From positions 682,001-746,000 of the forward strand of contig NW_024041150.1 in assembly GCF_014851395.1 (NCBI RefSeq): a stretch of 64,000 nt of DNA, given 5' to 3'. Positions 15,501 to 27,165 of the stretch are shown here, in pieces. The DNA is from Micropterus salmoides (Eukaryota; Chordata; Actinopteri; Centrarchiformes; Centrarchidae). Within the stretch, counting starts at the first letter, position 1; every line of letters starts with the position of its first letter. The notes beneath the pieces are model-generated. The model made no database searches and was not told the origin of the DNA. It saw only the letters and a list, made by a program, of their open reading frames with translations. The position numbers and the translations under genes are program-made.

Positions 15501-17524
15501 GTTATAAGAAGTGGCAGTCAGAATAAACTGATTCCATAGAGTGTGTCTGCAGCAGGTGTGTGTGTGTATTTCACTATTCTTCAACTTGCCCTGACCTGGT
15601 TACATATGCAGCACATTGGTCACCATGAATATAACAGGGACTGACTGAATGTACAGTACGCACTGATTGCAATCACATGACTGCACACATTCACACAGAC
15701 ACACATTCACGCACACACCTGTCAGAGACAAGACCAGATACAGTACACCAGGTGAAAGCCTCTGGATTTAAAAGGGCTGAGGTTCAAAATGACAGTAATA
15801 CATGGTCACACCACTGATTGTGGGGCTTTTGAGTTTGACATAATAAAGTTCCATATCTGATCTCATTAAATTAAATATGGCTTTAGTTCAACCCCCCCCC
15901 TTAATTTCCCCGAGAATGGAGCATAAAAATGTCCTTACTTACACTTTTTTATATTATTCACATATACATAGATAGTTAATGAAGTCAGGTGTGCCAGTAA
16001 CACACTTTGCAAACAGTCCTCCCTCGCCAGATATAACACGATTGCTGAGAAATTCAGCACCAAAAAATAAAGAACAGAAAAATGCTTGAATCTGCTATCT
16101 GCGAGTGTCTCCCTGTCTCCGTATGTGTATAGTTTATATCTGAGGCAGCTGGATGCCAGCTGCCTGTCAGTCACTCAGATAACTGGGTTGACCAAACACA
16201 CAGATAGGACCACCCAGGGGCAAATCTGTCTGTCTCTGTGTGTGTGAGAGAGAGAGAGAGACCAGTTGTTTTCTGTCCAGCTAAAGTCACTGGCCCTCAC
16301 CCTGAGCCATTCATCACTAGGCAGAGAAAGATGGAGATAAAGCCAAACACAAAAAGAGAGAGAAATTCAAGGGATACTAAATGATTGGACAGAGGGGAGG
16401 GAGTGGGAGGCAGGGTCGAGAGAGAGAATACGAGGGAGACATAGAGCCAAAGAGTTAGAGTGAAATTACTTAGTGGCAGATGAAGACCGTAAAAGAGGTG
16501 ATTGAGACAGGCCAGGAGGAAACAGTTTGTTTACACTGTCCGTCTTCATTTGGAGGTTAAATATTTCTTCCCAAGTTCCACTTTTAGTATCTTAGAATGA
16601 GGAATGTTTGTTTCATAACAAATGTGTTAAATATAAAAAGTCCTTCAAAGGTTTGGCTACAAAATGTTTCTCATCTGTGTTCTATGTTTCCAGCTGGTGT
16701 CTGGTATGATGCTTTAAATGACCAAAAACTAACCATCCACAACGTTAGTGAGAATGTGTATTTATTTTATTTTATTCCAAGTTGTTAAAGTTATAGTATC
16801 AAGCATTTTTACCGATGTCTAAAGCTTAGCTGCCATTTTCTCCCTTGCCAGCTCTCCTGTGTATAGGCTGCAGCAAAGGAGTAACACTGATATCAAAGCT
16901 CACAGCCAAGAATTTTAATTCAGTGCAGGACACAGACAACCCTTCTTTGAATGTGTAACCGTGTCAGTTGTTTCAGCAAGGTCACCAAAATGGCATATGG
17001 GTCACCAGAACATCTGACCTTAACATGGGAGACCAGCTGTGACGGTCATGACAAACATCAGAAAATTAAACATTTTGTCGTTTAACTTGGAGCACTGGTT
17101 GGCAGCTGGTCTCAAGTTGGCATTCCCCTAACTGGATAACACGTTTATCTCAGTTCAGCACAGTAAAAAAAGAGTACAGCCCAACATTGTCAGTGTTCTC
17201 AAAGTGGACTCATGGGGCTCTTAAGTTAGGGAAGACTTCAAGCTTGAGAGAAAATTCTCTGCTAGGCTTTCTTCCCCAACCATCTAATAATCTTTAGAAA
17301 GGGATTAGATGTTTTGCTATTTAAGTCCTTTTTTCCCGTCACAAGTCAGCTGAAGTAAAGTCATAGTAAACTAGACACAAAACCCAGTTCTCAGGTATAA
17401 TTCATACTTATGTGGTTTGTCATGGAAAGTTTAAGTTGAGGCCATCAAAATGTAACAAGTTCAAGGGTTCATTTCAGCACAATGTTAACACAAGGTGTAA
17501 CAAAATGTATGTTTGTAGTCCCCT
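12513..17524. other. Gene-free DNA with CT-rich and low-complexity patches
   Basis: Pyrimidine-rich sequence at 12610-12835 gives spurious Ser/Leu/Pro frames. A GC-richer patch at about 13800-14400, containing 'ggcggcggccgcccgg', may be part of an old DNA transposon but lacks identifiable ends. A C run lies near 15892-15900 and a short GA tract near 16246-16260. No exon or RNA gene is supported. Confidence 0.45.
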
Positions 17525-17567
17525 TATGGACAAAAGTACCGGGACACCCTTGTCCCAGTACTTTTGG
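17525..17567. repeat. Tc1-type terminal motif and its inverted copy, back to back
   Basis: A 'tatggacaaaagtaccggga' motif resembles the terminal inverted repeat of many fish Tc1-like elements (recalled consensus words ggacaaaagta and gggacacc). It is followed, after a 4-nt gap, by its inverted copy. Arms 17531-17546 and 17551-17566 match at 15 of 16 positions. This puts a left-end and a right-end motif next to each other at the 5' edge of the transposase remnant, which is not the normal arrangement. Confidence 0.65.
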
Positions 17568-17572
17568 TAGGG

Positions 17573-18240
17573 GCTGTTTTTCATGGCGTGGTCTTTCTTA
17601 AGGGGAATCTTTAGGCTACAGCATACAATTTTAGACAACAGTTTTGAATATGACAATGCCCCTGCTCACAAAGTCTAGGGTTGGGCGATAATAGTCTATA
17701 ATGAAACATCGGGATGGATGAGGTCATCGGGTGCGTGCGCGGGGGGGCAGCAGTCATCTTATGTGCATGTGTTCTCGCACAGACTTCACTGGGTAAAAAA
17801 AAAAAAAAAAATGGTAGACTATTAACTTACGTTACAAGTCGTGGGGGATTTTTTTCGGACCAGGTAAAGCAGCATTGAACACACGGGGTGCAGATGTTGG
17901 TTTCACTTTGTTTGTTGTCGTTAATAAGCTGACGTGCGGCTCACCTGCTGCCGTGATAACGGATCGTGGGTGGAAATAAGGACGACTGCATCGTCTATCG
18001 GCCCAACCCTAACAAAGCCATAAAGAAATGGTTTTCCCTGTTTGGTGTGGAAGAACTTGACTGGCCCGCTCAGAGCCCTGACCTCAACCGTATCAAACAC
18101 TTTAGGGATGAACTAGAACGGAGATTGCGAGCCAGGCCCTCGTGTCCCACATCAGTGTCTGACCTCACGAATGATCTTCTGGATGAACGGGCAAAAATTC
18201 CAAGACCGCCAGGTATGGCTGCCCAGGTATGTTTGGTGGC
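17573..18240 (+). pseudogene. Tc1/mariner-like transposase remnant, interrupted and inactive
   Basis: Two separated pieces carry the C-terminal half of the DD34E catalytic domain of a Tc1-like transposase. The first reads ILDNS (17628-17642) and then DNAPAHK, whose D (codon 17652-17654) is the second catalytic aspartate. The second piece (from about 18012) reads KKWF, then GVEELDWPAQSPDLN and DELERRLRARP, all typical of the family. The segment that normally lies between ILDNS and the DN motif (roughly 18 residues) is deleted, and the region upstream is frameshifted with a stop. The expected catalytic glutamate in the family's 'NPIEH' motif reads 'NRIKH', with lysine at codon 18095-18097. The D-to-K interval is 32 residues rather than 34. 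The N-terminal DNA-binding domain and the true right terminus are absent. A hAT element is inserted between the two pieces. It cannot encode an active enzyme. The intact frame 17966-18373 starts inside the hAT insertion and is not a gene. Confidence 0.85.
17676..18011. mobile_element. Nonautonomous hAT-type element nested in the Tc1 remnant
   Basis: A 336-bp unit with short imperfect terminal inverted repeats: the left end starts 'tagggttgggcgata', and the right end reverse-complements to 'tagggttgggccgata'. It is flanked by 8-bp target-site duplications, acaaagtc at 17668-17675 and acaaagcc at 18012-18019 (7 of 8 identical). Eight-base duplications are the hallmark of the hAT superfamily. 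Removing the unit and one duplication restores the adjoining transposase reading frame, which independently confirms the boundaries. The interior has no transposase and includes a 17-nt A run near 17795. Confidence 0.88.
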
Positions 18241-19787
18241 CCATTTTAGCATTTTGCAGAGAAACAGAGAGTTGTTCGCTATTACATTACAAGACGCAGA
18301 CACGGAAGAAGCACGGACCAGTTCGGATATCTACAATATGTGGCTGCCCATAGGAATTTGTGCTTCCTTATAAACATCTAATTTAATAAAATAAGGGTTA
18401 ACAGAATCGTGCTGATGGTTTAGTTTAAATAATGGGCATTTGGCAAAGTAAATTGTACAACTTTACTGAGGCATTTTCTTCACCTATCACAAGTGATGCT
18501 GTGCTTGTGAACCAGACAACCGTGGTATGTGTAACGCGTAAAACCGCTCGCTGAAGAGAAGCACAAACCTTATCAGACAAATGCTGACTTCAGGTAAATG
18601 GGAGATACACGCATCATGTTTTCACTTTCTCTCTCGCACCCCATGAGACGTGAAAACAATATCAACGTTTGATTCGATTTTCCAACTGACACCCATGCAA
18701 TTCTGGCATTTTACCTTTAGCAGTGGCTGCCTGACATTTTCTCACAGTCACTGACAGCAGCAAGAGGGATGAATGCTAATAATTTCTACACTGTGCTGAA
18801 ACCTTGTGTCTTACAAAAAGAAAAAAATATATATATCAGGATGAAAAATGATTATTTTAATGGGCACTCATATAAATAGAGGATTCATTCTTAACACCTA
18901 CCTGTTTTTCTCTGTTCATATTTAACAAAGCATTCTTGAGTGTCTGCACTTTTGCACAGATGAGCGCTCTAATGATTTTATATTGGCCTGTCATCTGAAC
19001 GCTGATCTGTAGCAGGCTCATGTAGCCTGTAACATTTTAATTTATATATACATACTTGTCTGTATGTGTGTATCAGAGAAATAGAGAGAAAAGCAATGTA
19101 TCCCTGCATATCAGGATCTACATGGCACTTTCATAACTCAACCAATCCCACAGTGGGTGGTTGTGTTCTGCTATTGTGTTACAAACATGACAAATCGCTA
19201 ACTCACTGCTTGCTAACTGTCCCTTGAGCCCGGAATACAAGCACTTGTGAGCTAATTATCACCCAAAGGAAATGCACAAATCCACTGAAGTGAAGCTGAA
19301 ACAGTTGGTTGAAACGCTGTTATTAAAAGCAAATCCATAATAGATTACTGATCACCTGAAGACGAATTTGAACCGCTAATCAGCAAGGGATCTAGTAGAT
19401 TCTTCAAAGCTGTTAACATAATACAGTCTGTTTGGATGCACTGACCCTCGAAAATCCATTGAAGTTGAGGTCAGCTCACCAATTTCATCTAATTTGCACT
19501 CTCATTTAAGTCATCTAAAGTGGCAATTAACTGCAGTCCATTGGGAGCTGCTGTATGAGAACTAGGAACAATTGGCTTAAATGCTTGTGTGTATACAGAA
19601 GCATCTTTCCATGAGTATGCTGGCTACATGCATAAATTAGCATTTCTTTAGGGTTTATTTATTTTTATTTTTTTCACATGACAAGAGCGATTTCTATATA
19701 TATTGTAAGTAGACTGACAGACTTAAAACATTTTATTATATGTAAATGATAAATGTCTGATTGTTAATGATCAGAGCAATACCAATA
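18241..19787. other. Gene-free DNA; part may be conserved noncoding
   Basis: No gene. The portion at about 19330-19640 is unique, compositionally balanced and rich in TAAT/ATTA and 'atttgca'-type words, so it is a candidate regulatory element (inference from texture only). Confidence 0.4.
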
Positions 19788-19797
19788 ATTTTTTATT

Positions 19798-20075
19798 TCA
19801 TCTATCTATCGTCTACAACCGCTTATCTGTGCAGGGTCGCAGAGGGGCAGGATCCAATCCCAGCTGACATTTGGGCAAGAGGCACAGTCCACCCTGGACA
19901 GGTTGCTAGTTCATCACAGTGCTGACACAGAGACAGACAACCCTTCACACTCCCATTCACACTTACAGTGTCATCACCAATTAACCTATTGACCTGCATG
20001 TCTTTGGACTGCGGAAGGTTCAAACCCCGGACCTTCTTGCTGTGAGGCAACAGTGGTTTCCACTGGGCCACCGTC
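19798..20075 (-). mobile_element. tRNA-derived SINE with LINE-type tail, essentially full length
   Basis: Read on the minus strand, the element begins with an RNA polymerase III A box, 'tggcccagtgg' (20060-20070), and has a B box, 'ggtttgaacc' (20017-20026), about 33 bp further on. This is the spacing of a tRNA-derived promoter. After a middle region ('ccaaagacatgcaggtcaat') comes a 3' part with 'acctgtccagggtg' and 'gcgaccctgcacagataagcgg', ending in a short 'gata/gatg' tail. The same 3' part recurs at 63084. The element is bounded by a perfect 10-bp target-site duplication, attttttatt, at 19788-19797 and 20076-20085. The tail matches the 3' region of L2/Maui-type fish LINEs as far as I recall; this assignment is from memory. 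The 84-codon minus-strand frame across it is not a gene. Confidence 0.82.
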
Positions 20076-20164
20076 ATTTTTTATTCTTTACCAAATGCAA
20101 TCGCCTCTTCATCTTTTGCTGACCTGTATTCTTCTTTTGCTCAAAGACAGACATACTGTTAGAT

Positions 20165-20660
20165 TTACGTTTGAGGGTGACACGGGAGTGGATTTTCACT
20201 CCTGACTGATGCCATTCCCACCAAATACTCCTGCCCCGTACCAATCACATGTCAGAGTGAAAAAAACTCTGTCCCACCCCGATCTCAGAAGAATGACTCC
20301 CTTTCCATCATGTTCCCATGTTATGTTTTTGTGTTTTGGGTGCACTCTGCGTCATCAATCCCTAGTCCACACACCTCATGCATGCACTGGAACTAGGAAC
20401 CAGCCACCAGAGCAGGAGAGAATAAAAGAAGACCGCATCCTGACTAGCAGTATGTTCAAAATAAAAGAACAAAATGTGTTTATTCATATTAGAACTGCAT
20501 ATTTATATATAAAACTGACCTATTGTTACTATGATTCCAGTTGGCTGTTTCCCCTGTCCCGTCCCAGTCATGTGATAAACAGTGAAATTGACTCCCATCC
20601 CGCAGGAATCCAGTGACCCACAGGATTCCCGCAAACAAATGTCAGCCTCTAATTCACATA
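20165..20660. mobile_element. Possible decayed nonautonomous DNA transposon
   Basis: Both ends have similar GC-rich words in opposite orientation: 'gggtgacacgggagtggattttcactcctg' style sequence at the left, and at the right 'gaaattgactcccatcccgcaggaatcc...gtgacccacaggattcccgc'. 'cacatgtcagag' and 'gtcatgtgataa' are also opposed. The pattern resembles ends of vertebrate hAT-type elements, but the inverted repeat is weak, no target-site duplication was found, and the limits are approximate. Confidence 0.35.
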
Positions 20661-21941
20661 TCAAATTTTAATCTTCCAATTTTTCCCTTGGATGCAACTG
20701 TGATTGTTTGAGTCACAGGGATAACCTTCCTCCATTGGAAATTGATATTCATCTATTAAAATTTCAACACACATTGCAAGCACATAAACAATTGCACACA
20801 CAGACACATACAGAAGCACAGTGATATCCCGATCCTTTAAACAAAAGAAGGCAGATTTAATTAAGCTATTTTTTATTTGATCTCTTCTTGTATGTTTTTC
20901 TTATATTTCAGCCTCAGTCTTTTTTCTTCCTTCTCTTTCCGCCCCTTCTTCTCTCCCTTCTGAGAGTGAATGTTGATTTTGACCCTGAGATATCTTGCTG
21001 TTTGTTGTTCTTAATAAGTGTGTGTATCTGTGTGCATATGTAAGTGTGTGTGTGAGTTAGGTGTCTTGCTGTTCGTTGCTCTAGAATTGAACCTCTGACT
21101 GTCCGTCTGACTCATCACCTCATTAATTATTTGTCGCTTTGGCATCCCACACAGAAGCCCTTCTTGATAAAGGCACAATTCTCTAATTAAAGAATAAACA
21201 AAACCACAGGGTCGGAGCCAGAGAATTTTTGTGTGAGCATCTGTATAGTTTGCCAGAAGTTTTCGGTAGTTACCGTGTTGCCTCTATAGCCTTAGATACA
21301 CAGAATATCTCCTTAATACAGGCGACGTGACATGGATTTTTTATTCCCCACTGTTTAATTATTCCCTACTACTTATGAACTATGTTGAGAACATCCGATC
21401 CCACTTCCTTTCACTTCTGCTTCCCACATCCCATAATTGTTTGGGATAGCCACGCTGAGATGTGCTGTGAGCAATTATAATCAGAGCTCAAGATGTGGGA
21501 ACGTCAATGAAAATAAAATGAACAGATGAACAGACTTCTATAAATGGCTCTTTCTCTATAGTTGTCTGCATCTCCACACTTGTGTTGCACAAAATGTGGA
21601 TTTGTTGATGAGGAATCTGTAACAGGCAGTGGTTATCCCCTGCTGCCAGACTGCAATTGAAATGCAGGTGATATTGGTATGACACCGAGAGGCTTAAACG
21701 CCCTGAATCTCAATCAGCTTCTTAATGTAAGTGATGGGATCCTATATGAAGATACTATTTCCTGCCAAAGTTTTGGTGGTTTCATACGAGACATATCTGT
21801 GTTTCTGTTCTCCCTTCTTTGAATTGGGCAGGTTGCATTTTGAAATAATGCCGCATACTGACCTGCTCCAATCAGAATTTAGCAACATTTGAATTATAGA
21901 AGTGACATAAGAAACAGACGTTTGGGGTTGGAGCTAAAACA
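20661..21941. other. Gene-free DNA
   Basis: Unique AT-rich sequence with a weak GT tract near 21019-21056. No gene or repeat was recognised. Confidence 0.45.
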
Positions 21942-22014
21942 CAAGTCCAGTTGCCCTTGACTTTAACCTTCGTTGGATAACTATGACCTGGATGACTGAG
22001 AATCTTCATAGACA
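21942..22014 (+). repeat. Dispersed repeat fragment, copy 1
   Basis: 'caagtccagttgccctt', 'aaccttcgttggataact', 'gacctggatga' and 'tgagaatcttca' occur in this order here and at 51197-51262 in the same orientation, with small indels. This identifies an interspersed repeat family of unknown class. Similarity may continue weakly downstream ('ttttgggg.gaaagt'). Confidence 0.75.
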
Positions 22015-25000
22015 CAGGGTTGAATGCAATTCATCTTCTTCGTTGCATGACGTTCCCTATTCAGGCTGGGAAAATGTTTGGGGGGAAAGTGAACAACCTT
22101 TGAGCAAGGCAACGCTCCAGTGCAGTTGTTTTGTGGCCAGCAGGCTGTGGTTGTACTGGGCAGCCCAGAGGGCAGAGAATTGCAACTTGTTAAGAAGAAA
22201 ATGAATAAATGTACTATAAACTAGTAAAGTGTAAATGAACTGACTAGTGAGGGAAAGAGAGAAGAAGAAAGTGTAAAGGACAAAGATGTAACAGTCCTGA
22301 TGGACATTAATAGGGCGAAGGATCACTGTGTCTGTGTTTACTCATTCATTTTCTTTATCATTCTCTCGCACACACACATGCAGGCATGCTCCACTCAGTC
22401 ATCAGTGAGGGATAAGATAATGACAGGAGATGGACGGAGAGGAGTCCTGCTGAGAGGAGATGAAGAAAAAACACAGGAGTGTGTGTCTGTGTGTATCTTA
22501 TTCGGCCTGCGCTCAGCAGGGGGTTATGGCTAAAGAAAACAGAAGTGGTTTTCTCACATTAGATGGCAGCACACAAGGAAAACACAGGATGCTTTCACAC
22601 GTTAAGCAGCCTAGTGGAAAACCTGACCAAAACCTAAAGGGATCTTCAGCTAAAAAAAGAAGTGCAGAGAAAAGAGCACTGCTAAGATAAACATTCAATA
22701 AAACATAGTTCTTTCTTTATTTTGGCTAAGCAGACACTAAAAAGCTATAATTCTAATTATCTTTGCAACAATAACAGCAATAATTTGAGTATGATAATTA
22801 TGAATGAATCATGGTGCCCAAATGTGTTTCCAGGTGGGAAATTTATCCAATCTTAAATTATCTCTGTTGTTTTTAAAGGGGATCTGAAACCTCAACATAA
22901 ACAAGACGGTGTACCCCCCACTGAAAACCAAAACACACCAATCACCCTTAACTGATTAAGTGAGAGCTTGATACAAGACCTGTGAGTGTGTGGCATTTGA
23001 AAAGCAGGTCTGCTGGATTCCAGAGTTGGCTAACCAGTGTTGGCAATTGCTGTAAAGTTTGGATTTAGCTGCTTGTTATTTATTGATGAAGGCCGAATAT
23101 CCTCCTTGAAGGGAAGTGTGTCTAGGTCTCAGCATGTTCCTCTTTGTCTTCGGGCTATTTGTGATGGTGGGATTCAAAAATACTGACTTGCACTTATCCG
23201 GAATGATCCACAGTGTCAGCTGAATGCCTGAAAAGCAAATTTGCTTACCATCAGCCGGGGTGGAACACACTATTAGTAAGCACAACATTGCTTTGGCTTG
23301 AACAGTGTGCTGGACTGACGCCCCTAAAAGCTGTTTTAACACCATTGGAGAGTGATAAAGCATTGGGCAACATCAGAAGTAATTTTTTCATTAAAATTAG
23401 TTTGATGTCTGATTATTTCAGTATCAGAGCTTCCATCAACAACATTACGTAATTAATGGAGCACCAGTTACTCTGATACATCATGGTTTCTTTGCTAATG
23501 CATGTTTCTTTCTTTTTCCCCACCTAAAGATGTATTTGTGTGTACTTGTTTTGTTTTTTTTATTAATTAATTTGACTCTTCTTTAACCACATATACCCTG
23601 TGGTGTTTTCATCCTCTGCTACAGTGATGGGGAGGGTGGGATGGGGGCATGCAGCAAAAGCCCCCTGTCTGGAATTGAATTAGGCTTTCTAGAGTAGTGG
23701 AGGCCGGAGATGACTTGTGGTAGCATGGCATGAATGTTTTTTTCCTGTACTAATAGAAAAAGAAGCAGGTAGCACAAATATTGTTTTGAGGGGGCCATTC
23801 CCATGTAGGTGTTTTTATGGACAAATAAAAAAAAGAAAAGAGCATGCCTTGCCAAATGTATTCAAATCCATCCAACATATTTTAAGTGTTATGCTATGTT
23901 ATGTTCCAGGAGAATGATAAATGCTTATACAAAATGGTTTAATTCTTGTCGTCTTCAAGCAGCTGGCAGATGTTTCCAAGCACATGAGAAGTATCAGCAG
24001 GGCTCAGGAGTTGGTAACTGTGACTCGATCAATTTGAAAAACATTTTCATTTAGTTTAGTAAAATGTTTTTGGATCCACGGTGACAAAAAAAAAATGCCA
24101 GTCTCCTGCAGAATCTGGTATCCTTTAAATACGTTAACCTTTGTTAAAGTAATGGAACAGTTAAAGAGAAACTGAAGAGTGTAAACTGAACAGCTTGCAT
24201 GTGGTTTAAAGAGTGAAATAGTTTGGTTCCCCACTGACTGTGACCGTCAAATGCAAATAGGCCATGGCTGCCAATTCCTCAAGCACAACAGCATGAAAAC
24301 ATTTTGGATGTCTTGAAGGAAAGAGTGGTTTTAGTAAGGGAATAAAAGTCATCATGGTTAAGGATCTTTTGCAGGGACTTCTCAAAATGCCCCCGACCCA
24401 TTCCTTAGCTGCAGTGTGCAGCAGCAAGGCCCTGTCAATATTTTCTAATAGGAATGAGTGGAGGTACAAAGTGGTATAGGGCATGCTGCGTCTGCGGATG
24501 TGAGAGGGGGGGAAAAAGCCAAAGACAGTTAAACAGAGAGATGGATAGAATCAGACAAGAAGAGACAGAGAGATTAAGGAAAAGAGAAAGAAAGTTGCTA
24601 TGCACAGAATGATACTTATACTGTGAAATCCAATAGTCAATATTTTGTCAGAAGCCTAATCTCCCATGTCTGGCGAGTGTGTGAGAATGGCATTTTGCAG
24701 GTGGTGTGCCTTGCTTGCTGTGTGTGTGTCGGGAGGGTGTTTATTATGTGCATGCCTCTTCTCTCACTCTTAGATGTCAGCTCTGTGTTGTAAGAAAGCC
24801 AACACTGGTCAGGAAACCTTGACATGCATGCAACAAATTAGATTTCTATGTTCATAACATTGTGTCAACTAGGCATCCAAATTATATGCTATGCTATGTG
24901 GTAACTGTTGAAAGTATTGCCATTGTAAGTGCCTTTGATCTGTGAGTATGTGTGTTACGATACATATGTAAATGACAGGGCTGCTTCCTGCTGTTTAAAT

Positions 25001-27123
25001 CAGGAAGAACTGGCCTAGTTCCCATCACTGTCTAACCAGCCGTGACGTGCTATCAGAGATAAGAAGAGCAGAAAAAAAGAGAAACGGCTAGAAAAGAGAT
25101 CAAAATGTAAAGGGTGGAGCAAAAGATCGGGGAAGTGTCAGACACATGTACACAGTGTTAGTGTGAGACATAGTGTACATCCAACGTACTGTATAGGTTT
25201 TTAAAACTTTCTACTCTACTGACACAGGTTCCGGTTCAAAACAAAATTTTAATTAGCCCTGACAGGACCTTATGGTTCTGGGAACATGGAGCCTCATAGT
25301 TCAGGCAGAAGTAATTTTATAGTCACATGTTTCATATGCCTTCCAGTCATGTAAGTCCACAACCCACTGGGCTCTGCATCTTTTGTTGCTACACTGCTGT
25401 CTACTTTCAAAAATTGAACTCCCTCTACCTCCCCAGCCTCCTCCAGCATTAGCATTTAGCTGTTTGTGAATTTTGTGAGAGTTTTCTTTTTTTAAATATT
25501 TAGTTCATGTTCACCAACGTTGTGTATCTCAGGCTCTGACTAAAATGCACACTGTTGCAATAAATGGTTAAAACCCTGACGAGAGTAATCTGACTGAAAT
25601 TATAAAACGCACAAGTCATCCAACCCGAATTTCAAAACTGAAAATGGCTTCATTAACGTTAAGATATTTGTTATTTCAAGAGCGTTTGCATTTCAGCGGA
25701 CAGGCAGCCAATCCTCATTAGGACCGGTGAAATTCACAAAGCTGCCTTTAGAGAGAGTTCTGAAGCAGCCATACTCATCAGTTAGCAGTGACTATAGGGC
25801 AAAATAAAATCCACCATGGCAGCTAACACGAATTATCATAACTTTCTGTCCTCTAATGTGCATATGTCTGCCTTAATTAATTAAGACTGTTCTTTTCTTC
25901 CATTTTTTAGTATTTTCATGCTGTCCTTTTGTGCCACACCTTTCAACAGCTTTAATTTGCATTATAAATAAAATTTATTTAATTCATGTCTTGACCAGCA
26001 TTTCATTAGCACTGGTGTGTGTTAGGTCTGGCCAGTGCGGCAACCTCCTCTTTCTTTTTATTTTGTTTTTTGCTCACTTCCCATCAAAGTCCCCCCCCCC
26101 CCCCCCCCCATGTTTACTGCATCTCCAGTGGGCCAAAACAAGTCGCCTGTCCTTTCTCTTGACTTCTAACTCCCTCTTTTTCTATTGGTGGACATGTTTT
26201 AATAAAGCAGGGTGAAAGTCAGAAGTTTCTTCTCTCTCCTCCTGTCTCTGGCTCTGTTCCTTGCAGTCTTTCTCAAATGTATCCATTGAAAACTGACGTC
26301 CCACTGCCCTTGCACTGCTATATAAAGAGGTGGCTAATGTAGAGAGTTAGGGCTCTGATTAAATGAGTCTGGAGTGTAGGAGGCGAGCTAATGTTTAGCA
26401 TTATCTGACTGATTAAAGCATGGCAAACAACTGATTGCTATGCAGATCTGCTCCTCACTGCTAACTCATACACAAGGCTGCTCTCTGTTCTCTCTCTCCA
26501 CGTCTCTCCATCTCAAGATCTCTCTCTTTAATTCTCTCTTTCCCCCTTTTGCCTCACTAATTCTCTCAGTCTGTACGGATGGATGTCTTTTCTCCTTCTC
26601 TCTTCCACTGCTTCCTTGCTTCATGTTGCAAATTTTTTGTTGCATTCCCTATTTCTCTATCTCCAAATGAAACTCCATCCCTCTCCTATTTCTAAGACCC
26701 TGCTCCCTCAATTTCCCCAGCTCAGTTACCGTGCCGACAGCCAAAATTCAATTATTGCAGACTATGTGATAATCCCAGGCCGCTGATTGGTCACTGCAGC
26801 CCTCCATTAAGCAAACCCAGCATGGGAGAGGGACAAGGAGGCAGAGAGAGGAATGAGAGGAGAGAGCATACACAGAAACCGTAAGTATGCTAAAATGTGA
26901 AAGATGACAGAAAGAAAAAAAAAGGGTGAAACTTAAGACATAGTTTAGAGGAATAACACCAAACATGAGCCCCACTCTTTTTATTCCCGTAAAGCCCCTC
27001 GTATCCTTCAGGCTCAAGCTAAAACAAACAACCGTGCCCCTAAAAGCCTAGTCCATAATCCCTGTGTAATCACTCGGGCAGCCTCACCACACATAACCAA
27101 AACATGAGAATGAAGACAGAGAT

Positions 27124-27125
<2 letters not shown>
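22015..27125. other. Gene-free DNA with candidate conserved noncoding stretches
   Basis: No exon is supported. Features seen are a 19-nt C homopolymer at 26091-26109, CT-rich sequence at about 26220-26680, and two unique stretches with enhancer-like word content at about 25640-25990 and 26710-26830. Frames in this interval are short and overlap on both strands, as expected by chance. Confidence 0.45.
26091..26109. repeat. C19 homopolymer
   Basis: Nineteen consecutive cytosines. Such runs are prone to length error in sequencing and to slippage in vivo, and the complementary strand is a G run. Confidence 0.95.

Positions 27126-27163
<38 letters not shown>
27126..27163. repeat. (GT)19 microsatellite
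   Basis: Uninterrupted GT array of 38 bp. It produces the Thr-His run of the minus-strand frame around it. Confidence 0.95.

Positions 27164-27165
<2 letters not shown>

Noticed and set aside
17966..18373. 135-codon plus-strand frame as a complete transposase gene
   Set aside because: Its ATG lies in the nested hAT element and only its middle matches Tc1 transposase. The glutamate is lost and the C-terminus is unrelated.
20209..20616. 135-codon plus-strand frame
   Set aside because: Lies within the transposon-like segment and shows no protein domain.
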